This document shows, one piece after another, positions 48,621 through 60,960 of a stretch of DNA of 64,000 nucleotides; the first letter of the stretch is position 1, and each line of letters starts with the position of its first letter. Below the pieces are notes generated by a model. That model searched no databases, was not told the DNA's origin, and saw only the letters and a list, made by a program, of their open reading frames with translations. Source of the stretch: Symsagittifera roscoffensis (Eukaryota; Xenacoelomorpha; Acoela; Convolutidae); the NCBI RefSeq assembly GCF_963678635.1, contig NC_087066.1:6229954-6293953 (forward strand), read 5' to 3'. Both the position numbers and the translations under genes were made by a program.

Positions 48621-49287
48621 TTGTAGAAAAAATCATTCATTTCATCTGAAAGACTTTCCGTCAAGGGATCATGCGAGTCCTTTGTTACTATGTATTTTAT
48701 TATTATCTAGCTCTACGTCATTACCAAGTAAAAACTTTTCGACAGATTTAACATAAGCGCTTTAAGGAAATTGGTTGGAACAACAATCACATCTAATCCA
48801 ATTTAAGGGTTCTCGAGGTTTTAAGCATTATTTGTTTGTACATTCCTTGTTGTTTCTCCTCATCTTGACGGCGCCGACGTAAAGTAGAAAAGAAAATTTG
48901 ACTGAATGATTCAACCCATAGTAAAAAGGTTGGAATTTTATAGATGAAGAAAAAATTGTATCAAAAAAATATCAACTCTATAAAGTCACAATGAGGGACC
49001 AATCTCACCCAAGCTCAGAAACTCCAACGCCGCACCAACAAACTAACCATGCCAGGACCTCCCCCCGTCCAGCTGATGAGAGACCCACTTGACAGACCTG
49101 TCTCTGAAATCCTTTAAATGGTGCTCGTCAAACAGGCACAACCATCAAACATATCACATCTATTTAATAAATTTATCACCGCATTTAGTATTCTGTCGGA
49201 CAGCTATTTGAATTTGCGAAGTATTTTTCTGAAAGTTTTGAAAACATTTTTTTTTCGTACCAAATTAAAACGTCTGAATTTCTTTAG
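48621..49287. other. 3' end of SCLY intron 1
   Basis: AT-rich except for a C-rich patch at 48990-49090. Nothing coding recognised. Confidence 0.4.
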
Positions 49288-49534
49288 GAAACCGTTCTCG
49301 TGTCTGTTATGCTGAGCAACAATGAAACGGGTGCGATCTTCCCTGTCGCAGAGATAATGCAACGAGTCAAAGCCGCTTCGAAAGAATATGGAAACTGTTT
49401 TTGTCATACCGATGCTGCGCAGTCTATTGGCAAGATGAAAATTGACGTGAAAAAACTCAACGTTGACTATCTCACTATTGTGGGACACAAATTCTATGGG
49501 CCAAGAATTGGAGCTCTGTATGTTAACAAACCCG
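49288..49534 (+). CDS. SCLY: Selenocysteine lyase, exon 2
   Basis: Follows AATTTCTTTAG; phase 0 in, phase 1 out before GTGAGT. Residues 164-245 include [28 protein letters not shown] (Asp contacting the PLP ring nitrogen) and [16 protein letters not shown] with the Schiff-base Lys at about residue 231. Confidence 0.95.
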
Positions 49535-51275
49535 GTGAGTTCAAAAAAGTCATTTCAGGCAAAACTGTCTTGGCCGCTGTAAAATAGAAGCTCTGGTTGT
49601 GAAAGCGGGCTCTTTTCCAGTTCCCCCCTTTTGATATTTTCTGAAATTCACTATATGAAAGTCTGTTTTAAACGACTTTTCATATTCTAAACTGTGTTAA
49701 AACTTGTAAGCGTGAACAGGTGAACAACTTTGTACAGCATTTTTAATATCCAAAATGCCGTGTGAACAATTTTTGAAGTTTTATTTTGTAATTTTTCGAG
49801 GGGGTGGGAAACTGGAAAAGAGCCTGAAAGCGCGTTTCGTAATAAATTGTAAAATAGTTCTCTGTGTCGAGAAAATTATCGTGAAGCAATTGTCTATTTT
49901 GCTTTCCACTCAAATTTAGCGAAGTGCACAGACTCTTTTAAGAAGATAAAAAATATATAAAACAAATATGTAATTGATATGTCGTAACAGAAGCAGAACG
50001 TAGTTGAATACTACGATACAGCTTTTTTTGAACCGAAGTAGCATATAAAAGTGCTCACTTGGTGGAATTTTTGGTCATAAAAATCTTCGTTTTTGAAAGG
50101 TTGCCGATTGTAAAGTTGCTAAGGGCTCAGAATTTTTGATGATTTGTATCCATCTGTACAAAGAAAGTTGCCATTGGTAATAAAGAGTCGATGAACGTAG
50201 TTCAGGCTCTTAGTAGAAAAAAACGGTGTAGGTTGGTCACTCTATTCTTTTCTATAACAGACGTTTACCGTTTCTAGGATTTGAATGTTTTTATATCAAT
50301 TAGTTGGTTGCACGTGATAGTTATTTCAGTTTGACTTTTTCCCGGTTTTGTATTTGTTGTGATTTAATTTTCAGTTTCTTTCCCGGAGTTTTACTGGCAT
50401 ATGAAAAGTTGAAATTGTCTAAGATGATTTTCAAATTATCTTTGCAGTAGCATTAAACACTCTTTATAGGCCGTGATGATTTTTTCATAGTTTTTTCAGG
50501 CTAACAGTTTTTTTTCGCGGTTTGACTTTTGATTTTTTTTCAGGCCAGTTTATTTATTTTTTTAAAAGCAGGGCAAACTCCCCTAGCGAACGGCGAAAGT
50601 GTAAAGGTCTTGAAAAACGTGATCGACTTTTAATGGATTTTAGTGATCAGATTTCTAATAGATTTCAATTATCAGAGCGAAATATAACTTTTCCGATTGA
50701 TCGTCGTTTCTCAAATTGGCCTTGTTTTATCAAAAAAAGCCAGTCATGATTTGTTCTAAAACTTCAAAGAGCTTTAAGTCCATCTATTGTTTCTTTAAAA
50801 TTCGAACGTTGGAAAGTAACTTTTTCTGTGTCCTTGCGTTCATTGACTCTTTTCCAATTGTCTGTTTACTAGATACAGGAAATGTATTAAGAATTTTTTC
50901 ATGCAGCGGAAAACTTCCAAGAGGCGAAACTTTTGACATTGTTGACATAAATGCCTGTTGTGGAAAAAATACAAATATAAAGCGATTTACACAGATAAGC
51001 AAACAAGGGAAGCTTAAGAGAGTCAAAAGCGAAAAGCACTTCATCAAACTAGTTTTTATACTCGTATTCGTTGTATAGATGAAGAAGATAAAGAATAGCT
51101 TAAAGCGTCGGAACTTGATTTTTTAAGTACAGTAAAACAAGGGAAAAACCATGTCAATAATTGTTTCAAATTGTAAATTTGCAAATATTCAATTTTGTTT
51201 TTCTCAATACTGGAAGAGTTTTCTAAAATGGTGGAACTAGAACATAAATATAATGGGCGAGTTAAATGTTTGCAG
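49535..51275. other. SCLY intron 2
   Basis: Non-coding. A block around 50835-50935 (GCGTTCATTGACTCTTTTCC, then AATTGTCTGTT and GGAAAATG-like motifs) recurs at about 53865 and, more diverged, at about 56123, so an old dispersed repeat is present. Confidence 0.5.
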
Positions 51276-51590
51276 GAGAAAAGACGCCCTTGCCTCCTTT
51301 ATTTTTCGGTGGAAATCAGGAGCGAGGTTTTCGATCAGGGACAGAAAACACGCCAATGATAGTGGGTCTAGGAGCTGCAGCGCGACTTGTGAACGAAAAC
51401 TTGGAATTATATCGGAATCACATGTATCAAATGAAGATGCTATTACATGACAAACTCGTTGAGATGTTTGAAACTGGATCTGAAAGGCCATGTGTCTTTT
51501 TCAATCATCCAAACGTGACTGATCAATCGAATTGCTTAGTCAACACAATTAGCGTCGCATTTTACGATCCCGAGTGGAAAAGTTTCACGG
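51276..51590 (+). CDS. SCLY: Selenocysteine lyase, exon 3
   Basis: Follows ATGTTTGCAG; the split Gly codon continues as EKTPLPPLFFGGNQERGFRS and GTENTPMIVGLGAAA. It ends in phase 1 (ACG G before GTTAGC). It forms the end of the large domain and the start of the small domain. The FGGxQExxxRxGTENTP block is diagnostic for the NifS/SCLY superfamily. Confidence 0.95.
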
Positions 51591-51854
51591 GTTAGCTTTT
51601 CAAGTGTTGTAACTTCATCCATTTAATATGAATTTGCTGATGTTGTTGTGCATTTAGCACCCATTAAGATCTTAAAGTATCAAAATTCTGGCGATTGAGG
51701 CTATTAACCGTATAGTTCATCAAATTTAGCAGAAAGATTGTTTTTTTTTTTAGTTAATAGAAGATCAGTTCTCCTGATCGTCCATAAACCGTTTTAGTAA
51801 ATTAAAACATTCATTTTTCTTCTACAATGTAACCAATTTGAATTGTCCGTTTAG

Positions 51855-51999
51855 CTTCTGCTGTGCTGAACAATCTGTCCAAAGTGGTGGCCAGTGCAGG
51901 AGCTGCATGTCACTCTCAGCAACACAATGACTCATCTGCAGTCACCACCCCCTCCAGGGTACTCATCAGTTGTGGAGTGGAGGAACACATTGCACTCAG
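51855..51999 (+). CDS. SCLY: Selenocysteine lyase, exon 4 with catalytic Cys
   Basis: Follows GTCCGTTTAG; encodes SAVLNNLSKVVASAGAACHS, with the active-site Cys at about residue 369 in the GAACHS context typical of SCLY rather than the SGSACTS type of NFS1. It ends in phase 2 before GTCAGT. A somewhat longer Ser/Thr/Gln segment (QQHNDSSAVTTPSRV) follows the Cys, comparable to the variable loop in the vertebrate enzyme. Confidence 0.93.
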
Positions 52000-54900
52000 G
52001 TCAGTTTTGACAAGACTGTCGCGTTGTAAAACATCGGTTAGTTTGAACCGGTCGAGTTATAAAGCATCGAATAATTACTGTTTCAATTATTCAAAATATT
52101 GTAACGGGACACTGGAGTTTTTTCACAGTGAAATTTTTTTCGCTCAAGAGAAGGTTGATTATTCAACGTGGTAAATCGAAATCATTGACTGATTCTTTCC
52201 ATCTAGAGCAGAGGTACAACATGCATGGGACAGCAATAAACTGGGTTTCGAGTCCGGATGCCTGTTCTTTACAGAGGTTCTTGTCGGTGGTGCCTGTACT
52301 TTTGTTAAAACAAAATTGATTTTAGGATTAAGGTGTATCTGGTCCTTTTTTAGGCTGATTTTCCGCAGCTCAGCATGCTATTTATAACACAGTTTATGGT
52401 GGAGGTGATTGAGTTTCAAGAGTTGTGATTCAAAAAAATGTTGATTCTTTTGGCACGTAACCAATTTTGCACAATTTGCAAGAAATCAGTATGTTGAGAT
52501 ATATATTTAATCTTAGCGTAACTTCATTACACATGCAAGCTTACGAGCGTTAGTGTTTTAGTAAGAGCCTTCTTTATTTTCTAACCCAAGTCGCAAATAA
52601 AATAATCATTGAAAGTATTCACTTATATGGAAAATTCACCGTAGCATTGGTAATTGAATAGCATCTGTTCTCTGCTTTGTTTGTGGCTAGTGTTCTTGGC
52701 CGAGTGTTTTGTGCATGGAAGTCAAAAAGTTATAGGTCGCAGTAGGTCGTAGGTTTGAATCCTTGATGTAGCCGAATTTGAAGGTCAGTCGATGTAGTTT
52801 ACGAATGATAGATGACGTTTTTTTGCGTGCTTCTTCAGTGGCGTCTTAGGGAGGGAGCTTTGCTAGGTTTTTCTTTGAAATAGTTTTTTTTTCATTTCTA
52901 ATTGATTACCCTTGATAATTAGCATGGGTTTTGAAACATGGCAGGCTTTCGTTCAAGTTTTGCAGAATAGACGCACCTACACTTGCAAACAAGAAAATAA
53001 AATTCTTTTAGAAAAAAACTGAGAAGTTCTTTTCTCTTAATAGATTTGGCTCATGTTGTAGCGGATTGATTTGTTCAGTCTATATTGATTTTCATTCGAA
53101 TTATGTTAAATTTTTCGGAATACTTTTTTGGCTGAGAAACGGGGAGCGTCTCATCAAATTATTTTCTTATATTTTGTTTCGATAGCTTTTTTGTTTTTGA
53201 TAAAATTTGTTATTTTTTTTAAAAAACTTGTTGGGTTTATATTCGTTTCTTATTCTGATTCAGTGCTACCTTGAGCTAATTAGAAAAAATTAGATAAATG
53301 CAAAACTCTGACTGCTTTTTCCCAAATTAGTTTGACATCATGAAAGTGAGGCGAGGAGAACAAAAATTTGCAAGGAGTTTTGCTTAAATTAAATAAAGCA
53401 GCCACAAAGAAGCGAAGAGTGTTTCTTTTCCTATTTTAGTTTTAAATTAATGATAAATGAACGTGTTTCCCAATCAACGGATTAATCTCCCAATTGTTTC
53501 ATCGGTCTGAGGATGTTGAATTTTATCGATTAAGAGTAATGAACGTACTTATATAGATTTTTTTTGTTTTTTTTTAGAAGTCTTAAAATGCTTTAATACC
53601 TACAGATGTGCCTTCATACTTATTAGTTCATCCATGAGTACTTTTAGCTGTAATGCAATTTTTCAGTTCAAATGAACTATTTCTACTCACAGTTAGATGA
53701 TTCTGTGCTCCAATTAAGAACTTAGAAATGGCGCGAATAAACGTGAGCGACTTCTACTTTTGAAAAACGACTTTAATTTTTAGATTTCCCAGGCTATGCA
53801 TTTTTACTTTAAAAATCGAAAATTGATGTTTTTCCAAAAATAACTATTTTTTTCTTGTCTTCATTGACTCTTTTCCAACTGTCTGTTGGCTATGTTTATT
53901 TTTGATATTTTTACTCAATTGGTTTCTCTTTTGCGAGCTTGGCATGCTGTGTTAGTAACAAATCGCATGTGGTGCAAAGCATGTGCTCTTTGTTGGGAAA
54001 TGTATTTTCCGCTTTACCTTCGTGTAATAATATAAATTTGATTTCAACGACAAAAATTATTTTCTCATTTTTTTTGCGTTTACAAGCGAGCGATCGCAAT
54101 GAGATGATATGGCAAGTACAGGAATTTTGCTCTGGAATTTCGGTGCGTTCGTAAAGTGTTTTGAGGGTCAAAAGATAGATTTTGACTGTTCACGCTAAAA
54201 TGGCACCATTGTTACAACAACCTCGGTAAATGGAAACTTTTTTGCAAAAAATTATCTGGTTGGAAGGCTGTGACAAATAAATTGCAGTATTTGAGACAGC
54301 ATGCGTTGTCGTCTCACAGTTAGTGTAAATTGGCAGAAACGTTTAAGACTTAGACCAAAAAAGAATACTTTAAAATAATACCAAAGGAGGGTTTTGGTAA
54401 TCAGACCTGAGGAGTGGACAGTTGCCTGCCCTCATCCAAACTCTATTCACATGGTACTGGAAGAGTGGTACTGGATCAATTGACTATCTGAAAGTCAGGA
54501 AGGCTAGCATATTTCACTCAATCATGCAGTTAAAGGTGTGAAGTCATTCAGCAAGCTATTATTGAAAAAGGGCTAGATGTCATTGCTTTTGTGCATCTGA
54601 GTTAATGCATTCCAAAGCTGACATTTGATACTTCGGTTCAAAATAGGAACATAAATTGTGCAGCATATTTTTGAGCGCATTTCATCGATTACAAATAATT
54701 TTTGTTCTCAGAATGGTTTCGATTATATTTACTGATTTTTGATTTGAACAATTTGGCCTATTTTTGCATCTGATTCGCTTCCTCATTGTCTGATATCTTT
54801 TTTTTTTGATCATCTACATAAATAAACAGTTTTGAGATGCACACAAATAGCATAGCGTTCCATTTTTTGTATGATTGAAATCCGTAATGATCCTTTCTAT

Positions 54901-55317
54901 GATTTTACGCATTTTTTAAAATAAAAAACAGAAAATTGTAAAAATATTACGACAAATCGAGGAAGCACGCATCAAAACTGACAAATTGACGAATCAAAAC
55001 TCCGATTTGGCTGTGGAGAAATATGCAATTTGCAAATGCTCAGAAAAGGTCAAAAAATACTAAATTAGTAACCAATTATATTCAATTTTAAACATTTGAG
55101 TGAGTGAGAAATGCGTTTAGTCTGTTGAGGAAGCATAAAAACTCAAAGGTTCCGGGCTAAGTTAACATCCGCTTCGCCCTCCCGCAAGGCTTTTAGGTGG
55201 AAGGATGTTTACTTGGTATGAGTTCGAATTTATGAATTCGAGTTATGAATTATGAGTTCGAGTTAACTTCATCCAAGGTTCCAATGATCTTGGAGTTGAA
55301 TTAATTCTTTGTTCCAG
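52000..55317. other. SCLY intron 4
   Basis: A 3.3 kb intron holding a tRNA-like sequence (52685-52773), a further internal-promoter-like motif (GGGTTTCGAGTCC near 52243), and the dispersed repeat block near 53865. No coding sequence recognised. Confidence 0.5.
52685..52773 (+). repeat. tRNA-Ser/Leu-like sequence
   Basis: Has a class II tRNA-like A box (TTGGCCGAGTG..), B box (AGGTTTGAATCC) and length (89 nt). The outer five acceptor pairs GGCTA/TAGCC form, but the inner two and two T-stem pairs fail. It is best read as a tRNA pseudogene or SINE head, not a working tRNA. Confidence 0.55.
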
Positions 55318-55423
55318 GACCATCAGGCTTTCCGTGGGCAGACAGACCACAGCTGCAGATATTGAAGAAGCGGTGGTGCAATTGTACTCTGCAGTCAGCA
55401 TGGCCGCCCAGACCAAAATTTGA
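55318..55423 (+). CDS. SCLY: Selenocysteine lyase, exon 5 (terminal)
   Basis: Follows TTTGTTCCAG; reads RTIRLSVGRQTTAADIEEAV and ends ...AAQTKI-TGA. IRLSVGR.TT is the conserved C-terminal block of the family. All five exons sum to 433 residues, close to the roughly 445 of vertebrate SCLY. An AATAAA at 55693-55698 is a possible poly(A) signal. Confidence 0.92.
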
Positions 55424-55499
55424 GATCGAATTGAAGTCAAGCATTTGATGTCTTCGATGACAATATCAAGTGGTTCCCTATGCAATTGATTTCTTATAA

Positions 55500-56184
55500 A
55501 AATTCCATTTTGGTTGGGGCGCTTTAATTATACCCTGATTGACCAAGTGATGTGTCACCATAAATGCTTGCAATGTATGGCTACTATGGTATCATGCATG
55601 ACGCGACATATGGTTACCATTGAACATATATGCCGCGACGTATGGCTACCAAGGAACCATATAAAGCGCGACGTATAAAAACTGAGAAATCTAATAAATT
55701 CAATATTATCGTTGGCTTCCAATAACTGCTCTGACGACTTCTAAGATGTTGGTCGTAAAATTGTTTTTCCGCCATTCAGAGAAAAATTCCCAAGCAAGGC
55801 AAACTGTTAGCCGATGTAGAGAAATTTAAGTGATAATGTAGACAAGTTTTCCTTGATTACGCGGTAAAACATTATGTAAATTATTAAATTATGTAACAAA
55901 CTTTTTGATCACTATGATAAACACAGGCGAAGCGGAACTTCTTATCACTTACGAGCTTTCTCAAATTGGTTTTTTTTTTAAATCAAAAAGCACTCATAAA
56001 CCAACAAAACAATCATTAATTGTTGGTGAAAATCAAAAATCATTAAGGGCATGCATTTTTCTTTAAGCTGCGGAGGTTGAAATTTTTTTTTCAAAACAGA
56101 AGTAACTTGTTTGCTGTTTCTTTGTGTTCATTACTCTTTTTCATCTTTAAGTTGGCTATATTTACTCTGACAGAAAGTATAGAA
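55500..56184. other. 3' flank of SCLY
   Basis: Contains short imperfect repeats of a GCGACGTATGGCTACCA motif (55605-55670) and the AATAAA at 55693. Nothing else recognised. Confidence 0.4.
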
Positions 56185-56260
56185 TAAGTTGCTCGTGGTG
56201 TTTTTGTGCAGACAAGTTTTCAGAAAGAACTTCTCGGGGGTTCGATCCATGGATATAATT
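56185..56260 (+). repeat. tRNA-like sequence
   Basis: Has a B box GGGTTCGATCC at 56238-56248 and an A-box-like TTGCTCGTGGTGTTTTTGTGC about 45 bp upstream. No clean acceptor stem. Confidence 0.4.
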
Positions 56261-56344
56261 GAAGTCTTTCAGTAGTAGATTTGAGAAAATGGTTCAGTGA
56301 TTGTGTTGGACTAAATGTTAACCAGATAAAATTTCTTATTTTAA

Positions 56345-56430
56345 AAAATAGAATCAGACAGGATTTGAACCACTAGCCCTTGTCGTCATAAGTATGTGTG
56401 TTATCCCTACGCGAGATCTACTGGGTTGTT
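56345..56430 (-). repeat. tRNA-like sequence
   Basis: On the - strand an A-box-like TAGATCTCGCGTAGGGATAA is followed by a B box GGTTCAAATCC at the right distance. The acceptor arms do not pair convincingly. Pseudogene or SINE head. Confidence 0.5.
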
Positions 56431-56661
56431 GATAAACTTTGAATTGAATCTGAAGCAAGATGAAACACCTACGAAATTATTTTCTGAAACAATTTTCTAC
56501 ATTCTTGCATGTCGCTTAGTTAATTAAAGTTAAGAGCGCATGAAAAAACCCGAATTTCGTTGTAAACTGTAGAATATGTGATTCTACCTAAACTCATATA
56601 GCCGGAAAACGCAGTTTGTATTTAAATACAATCCGATTATATACATATTGCAGAGTAATAT

Positions 56662-57029
56662 TTACATCAATAGATCGATAAATTCGGAGGCCAGGTCAAC
56701 GAAGGACCCGACCTCGCCAATGTCGTCCTTTAATTCCTTTTGTTCTGAACCAAGGTTTTTCGCCCATGTCTTCAACTGGCATATCAGTTTCCGGGCGACA
56801 GGGCTTCCTGGGTTTAACGACGTGAGTTCCTCTTGCCTATTCCGTAGGAATGTAATCTTCAGTGGAAACACATCGAAGTCCCACTGACGTCTCCTAGGTA
56901 GGCCGCCGCGCGAATCGTGAGTACCCGAAGGGGGAAGTCATTTTTCTCCGGCCGTTCGAACCAGAAGAAGGGGTCAGTCTTAGGCCACAACCCTTCGAAA
57001 TTCAGGACCCAAATTTGCTTGTAGGGCAT
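56662..57029 (-). CDS. Unidentified coding-like island, two overlapping frames
   Basis: A GC-richer block on the - strand. Frame A starts at ATG 57029 (MPYKQIWVLNFEGLWPKTDP..) and ends at 56859 (56 residues). Frame B, open from about 56930 and ending at 56662, reads RQWDFDVFPLKITFLRNRQE, then ARKLICQLKTWAKNLGSEQK, ending EFIDLLM. Frame B starts inside A with no Met of its own, so a frameshift or an intron would be needed to read both as one product of about 120 residues. The charged helical end of B looks protein-like. No family recognised; it may be a gag-like or host relic. Confidence 0.35.
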
Positions 57030-57302
57030 GTTGATATTCGATCGAAATTGATTCTAAATAGGACAGAAAGGGGTTGCTTTTAAGTTTAGTGAAAAGAGGG
57101 GCTAAAAATACAGGTTACAAAATATTCAAAACAAATTCTTGAAAGTTTATACCGAAAGATTACTCACGTTTTACAGCAATTGAAGTAAGCGGCGATTCAG
57201 CTTAGAATGATTCGCACAGCCCAAAATTAAACGTCCCATAAGCTAGTAATTATTTGTAGTAAATATTTGTCAGAGTTGAACATCTTTGTCAGAGTTGAAC
57301 AT

Positions 57303-58696
57303 ACAATCTGAGGAAAGCAGTGGCAGAAAGTCTTCATATAGATGAATCAGCTGAGTCCTTTAACTGGGTTCTTTTGTGCGAATTTAATTTTATCGGCAAC
57401 ACTTTTTGCATACGAGTTTTATGTATATCTGTCGTTCTGCTTCTAAATGACATGTTCGGTAATTTTGTATTTTCTTCGTCTGCTTGAGTTTTAAACAGAC
57501 ATACATTGCAGTGAAATACCTTAAACTGAATCATGTTAAGGAAGCGTGAACTTGCAAAGCAGTCACGAGATAACACGTTTGAATATTCAAAACTATGAAA
57601 ATCTACTCTGCATGGAAATCTTTTCATTCTTTCTCTGAAGTCTGGAAAGGAAATTGACCAGTGTGGCTTGTTGTTTTCAAATCATGGAACGGCTGGAACA
57701 ATTTTAAGGACCATGGATTGTTTTAATGGAGGGAAATTAGCAGTCGCCAGATAAATCAGCCACCTCTGTCTATTGTCTGGCTTGGAAACCCTAACCCCTA
57801 CAGAATTGAAATTAAACAGGCGATCAATTGTTTTCTCGGTTGATCAAAATAATATGGAGTTTTATCCCAGTCTTGTCATAGAGTTTCGTTCGAGCTGAAA
57901 ACGTTTTGGTCGAGCAAGGTATTTGAGCGAAGAGAAAGGAAAACCAAGCGAAGTATACAACCAAGGAGTATTAATTTTACAAATTACAAGAGTAAAAGAA
58001 AAGCAATTACATCTGCGATGAGAGTTGCTAACTGCACATAATATAAGCTTTTCCCGACGATTGGCATAACGTGTGTTTCGCGTGTATCTTTCTGAAGCGG
58101 CAAAGTATTTATTTTGACATTAAATTTATTTTACACAAGATAATTTGACGATTCGAACAGCATTGCCGAAAACACCCAAAGTGGTTCAAAATATCTTGCT
58201 TGTTCACAGAGATGACTGATGGAATGCAAATTAGCTGAGAAAGCAGTCTTGGTATACGCTGTTTTTGTCTTACCAATGTAAGGTTGTTATCACAATTTTC
58301 TGTTGACATCATAAGAAGGCAAAAAGAGTAGCTGAACATCAAGTAGCGAACATAAAGATCTCTGTCTATAATTCCCTTGAATTAACAGGTCCAATATAAA
58401 GAAATGAAATTTCGTCTTTGAAATATTCAAATCAATTCAATTTGTTGACAGGCCATGTTGTTTTTTTCGTCAGTTGAAAAAAAATCTGATGATTGACTGT
58501 TGTTGACATTAGTTTTCAATTAAACTGTTACTTTTTTAAAAGTTGGCTTTCAAAATTTTACGAACACGAGCTATGAAAAATACTTGGCTTCATTCCATCG
58601 GTGTTACTTTAAACTCTCACCAGGCTGGCTTTTTGCCATTTTCGAGAATATTATTTGAAGTAAAATTTTTGTAATAACCAGGTAAACTTGATGCTT
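57303..58696. repeat. Tandem array unit 1
   Basis: A 1394 bp unit starting ACAATCTGAGGAAAGCAGTG. On the - strand it holds an open frame of 97 codons (57627-57334) and, at 58342-58109, frames including RYFEPLWVFSAMLFESSNYL (read across a shift) similar to part of a transposase-like protein. Units 2-4 repeat it in order. Confidence 0.9.
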
Positions 58697-60086
58697 ACAA
58701 TCTGAGGATAGCAGTGGCAGAAAATCTTCATATAGATGAGTCAGCTGAGTCCTTGAACTGGATTCTTAGTGCGAATTTAGTTTTATCGCCAACACTTTTT
58801 GGATATGAGCTTTATGTATTTCTGTCGTTCTGCTTCTAAATGATAAGTTTGGTAATTTTGGACTTTCTTCGTCTGCTTGAAATTAAAACAGCCATACATT
58901 GCAGTGATTTATCTTGACCTGAATCATATTAAGGAAGCGCGAACTTGCAAATCAGTAACGAGCAAAACACATTTGAATATTCAAAACTATGAAAATCTGC
59001 TCTGCATGGAAATCTTTTCATTCTTTCTTCGAAGTCTGGAAGCGAAATTGACCAGTGTGGCTTGTTGTTTCCAAACCATGGAACGGCAGGAACAAAGGAC
59101 CATGAATTGTTTTAATGGAGGCAAATTAGCAATCGCCAGACAAATCAGCCACCTCTGTCTATTGTCTCGCTTGGAAACCTTTACTCCATCAGAATTGAAA
59201 TTAAACAGGCGATCAATTGTTTTCTCGGATGATCAAAACATTATGGAGTTTTATCCCAGTCATGTCATAGGGTTTCGTTCGAGCTGAAAACGTTTGGGTC
59301 GAGCAAGGTATTTGAGCGAAGAGAAAGGTAAACCAAGCGAAGTATACAACCAAGGAGTATTAATTTTACAAATTACAAGAGTTAAAGAAAAGCAATTACA
59401 TCTACGATGAGAGTTGCTAACAGCACATAATATAAGCTTTTCCCGGCTATTGGCATAACGTGTGTTTCGCGTGTATCTTTCTGAAGCGGCAAAGTATTTA
59501 TTTTGACATTAAATTTATTTTACAGAAGATAATTTGACGATTCGAACAGCATTGCCGAAAACACCCAAAGTGGTTCAAAATATCTTGCTTGTTCACAGAG
59601 ATGACCGATGGAATGCAAATTAGCTGAGAAAGCAGTCTTGGTATACGCTGTTTTTGTCTTATCGATGTAAGGTTGTTATCACAATTTTCTGTTGACATCA
59701 TAAGAAGGCAAAAAGAGGAGCTGAACATCAAGTAGCGAACATAAAGATCTCCGTCTATAATTCCCTCGAATTAACAGGTCCAATATAAATAAATGAAACT
59801 TCGTCTTTGAAATATTCAAATCAATTCAATTTGTTGACAGGCCATGTTGTTTTTTTCGTCAGTTGAAAAAAAATCTGATGATTGACTGTTGTTGACATTA
59901 ATTTTCAATTAAACTGTTACTTTTTTTAGAAGTTGGCTTTGAAAATTTTACAAACACGAGCTATGAAAAATACTTAGCTTCATTCCATCGGTGTTACTTT
60001 AAACTCTCACCAGGCTGGTTTTTTGCCATTTTCGAGAAAATTATTCGAAGTAAAATTTTTGTAATAACCAGGTAAACTTGATGCTT
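58697..60086. repeat. Tandem array unit 2
   Basis: A 1390 bp direct repeat of unit 1, more similar to unit 3 than to unit 1, judged by shared variants at the unit start (GGATAGCAGTGGCAGAAAAT against GGAAAGCAGTGGCAGAAAGT). Confidence 0.9.
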
Positions 60087-60887
60087 ACAATCTGAGGGTA
60101 GCAGTGGCAGAAAATCTTCATATAGATGAGTCATCTGAGTCCTTGAGCTGGATTCTTAGTGCGAATTTAGTTTTATCGCCAACACTTTTTGGATATGAGC
60201 TTTATGTATTTCTGTCGTTCTGCTTCTAAATGATAAGTTCGGTAATTTTGGACTTTCTTCGTCTGCTTGAGTTTGAAACAGACATACATTGCAGTGATTT
60301 ATCTTGACCTAATCATATTAAGAAAGCGAGAACTTGCAAATCAGTAACGAGCAAAACACGTTTGAATATTCAAAACTATGAAAATCTGCTCTGCATAGAA
60401 ATCTTTTCATTCTTTCTTCGAAGTCTGGAAGCGAAATTGACCAGTGTGGCTTGTTGTTTCCAAACCATGGAACGGCAGGAACAATATAAAGGATCATGGA
60501 TTGTTTTAATGGAGGCAAATTAGCAATCGCCAATTGACCTCTGTCTATTGTCTCGCTTGGAAACCTTTACTCCATCAGAATGGAAATTAAACAGGCGATC
60601 AATTGTTTTCTCGGATGATCAAAACAATGTGGAGTTTTGTCTCAGTCATTTCATAGGGTTTCGCTCGAGCTGAAAACGTTTGGGTCGAGCAAGGTATTTG
60701 AGCGAAGAAAAAAAAACCGAGCGAAGTATACCACCAAGGAGTATTAATTTTACAAATTACAACAGTAAAAGAAAAACAATTGCATCTACGATGAGAGTTG
60801 CTGACAGCACAAAATATAAGCAGAGAAACGAATGTCCCACAATTCATTTCCTCCCGGAAAAAAATTAAATCTAATAATAAAATAAAC

Positions 60888-60960
60888 AAGGTCCGGTGGG
60901 GAATCGAGTCCCAGAATTAAGTACAGAGGTGTCTGCGTTACCCCGAGGCCAATTCGGAGA
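60888..60960 (-). repeat. tRNA-like sequence
   Basis: - strand: TTGGCCTCGGGGTAACGCAG resembles an A box/D arm. GGGACTCGATTCCCC makes a four-pair T stem around a CTCGATT loop. Outer TCCG/CGGA bases can pair. Variants at invariant positions argue for a pseudogene or SINE head. Confidence 0.5.

Noticed and set aside
49060-49130. Possible hammerhead ribozyme (CCAGCTGATGAG ... GAGAC/GTCTC stem ... GAAA).
   Set aside because: An extra U sits between stem II and GAAA, and neither a pairing stem I nor a cleavage-site strand can be found on either side. Chance resemblance is likely; a covariance search would settle it.
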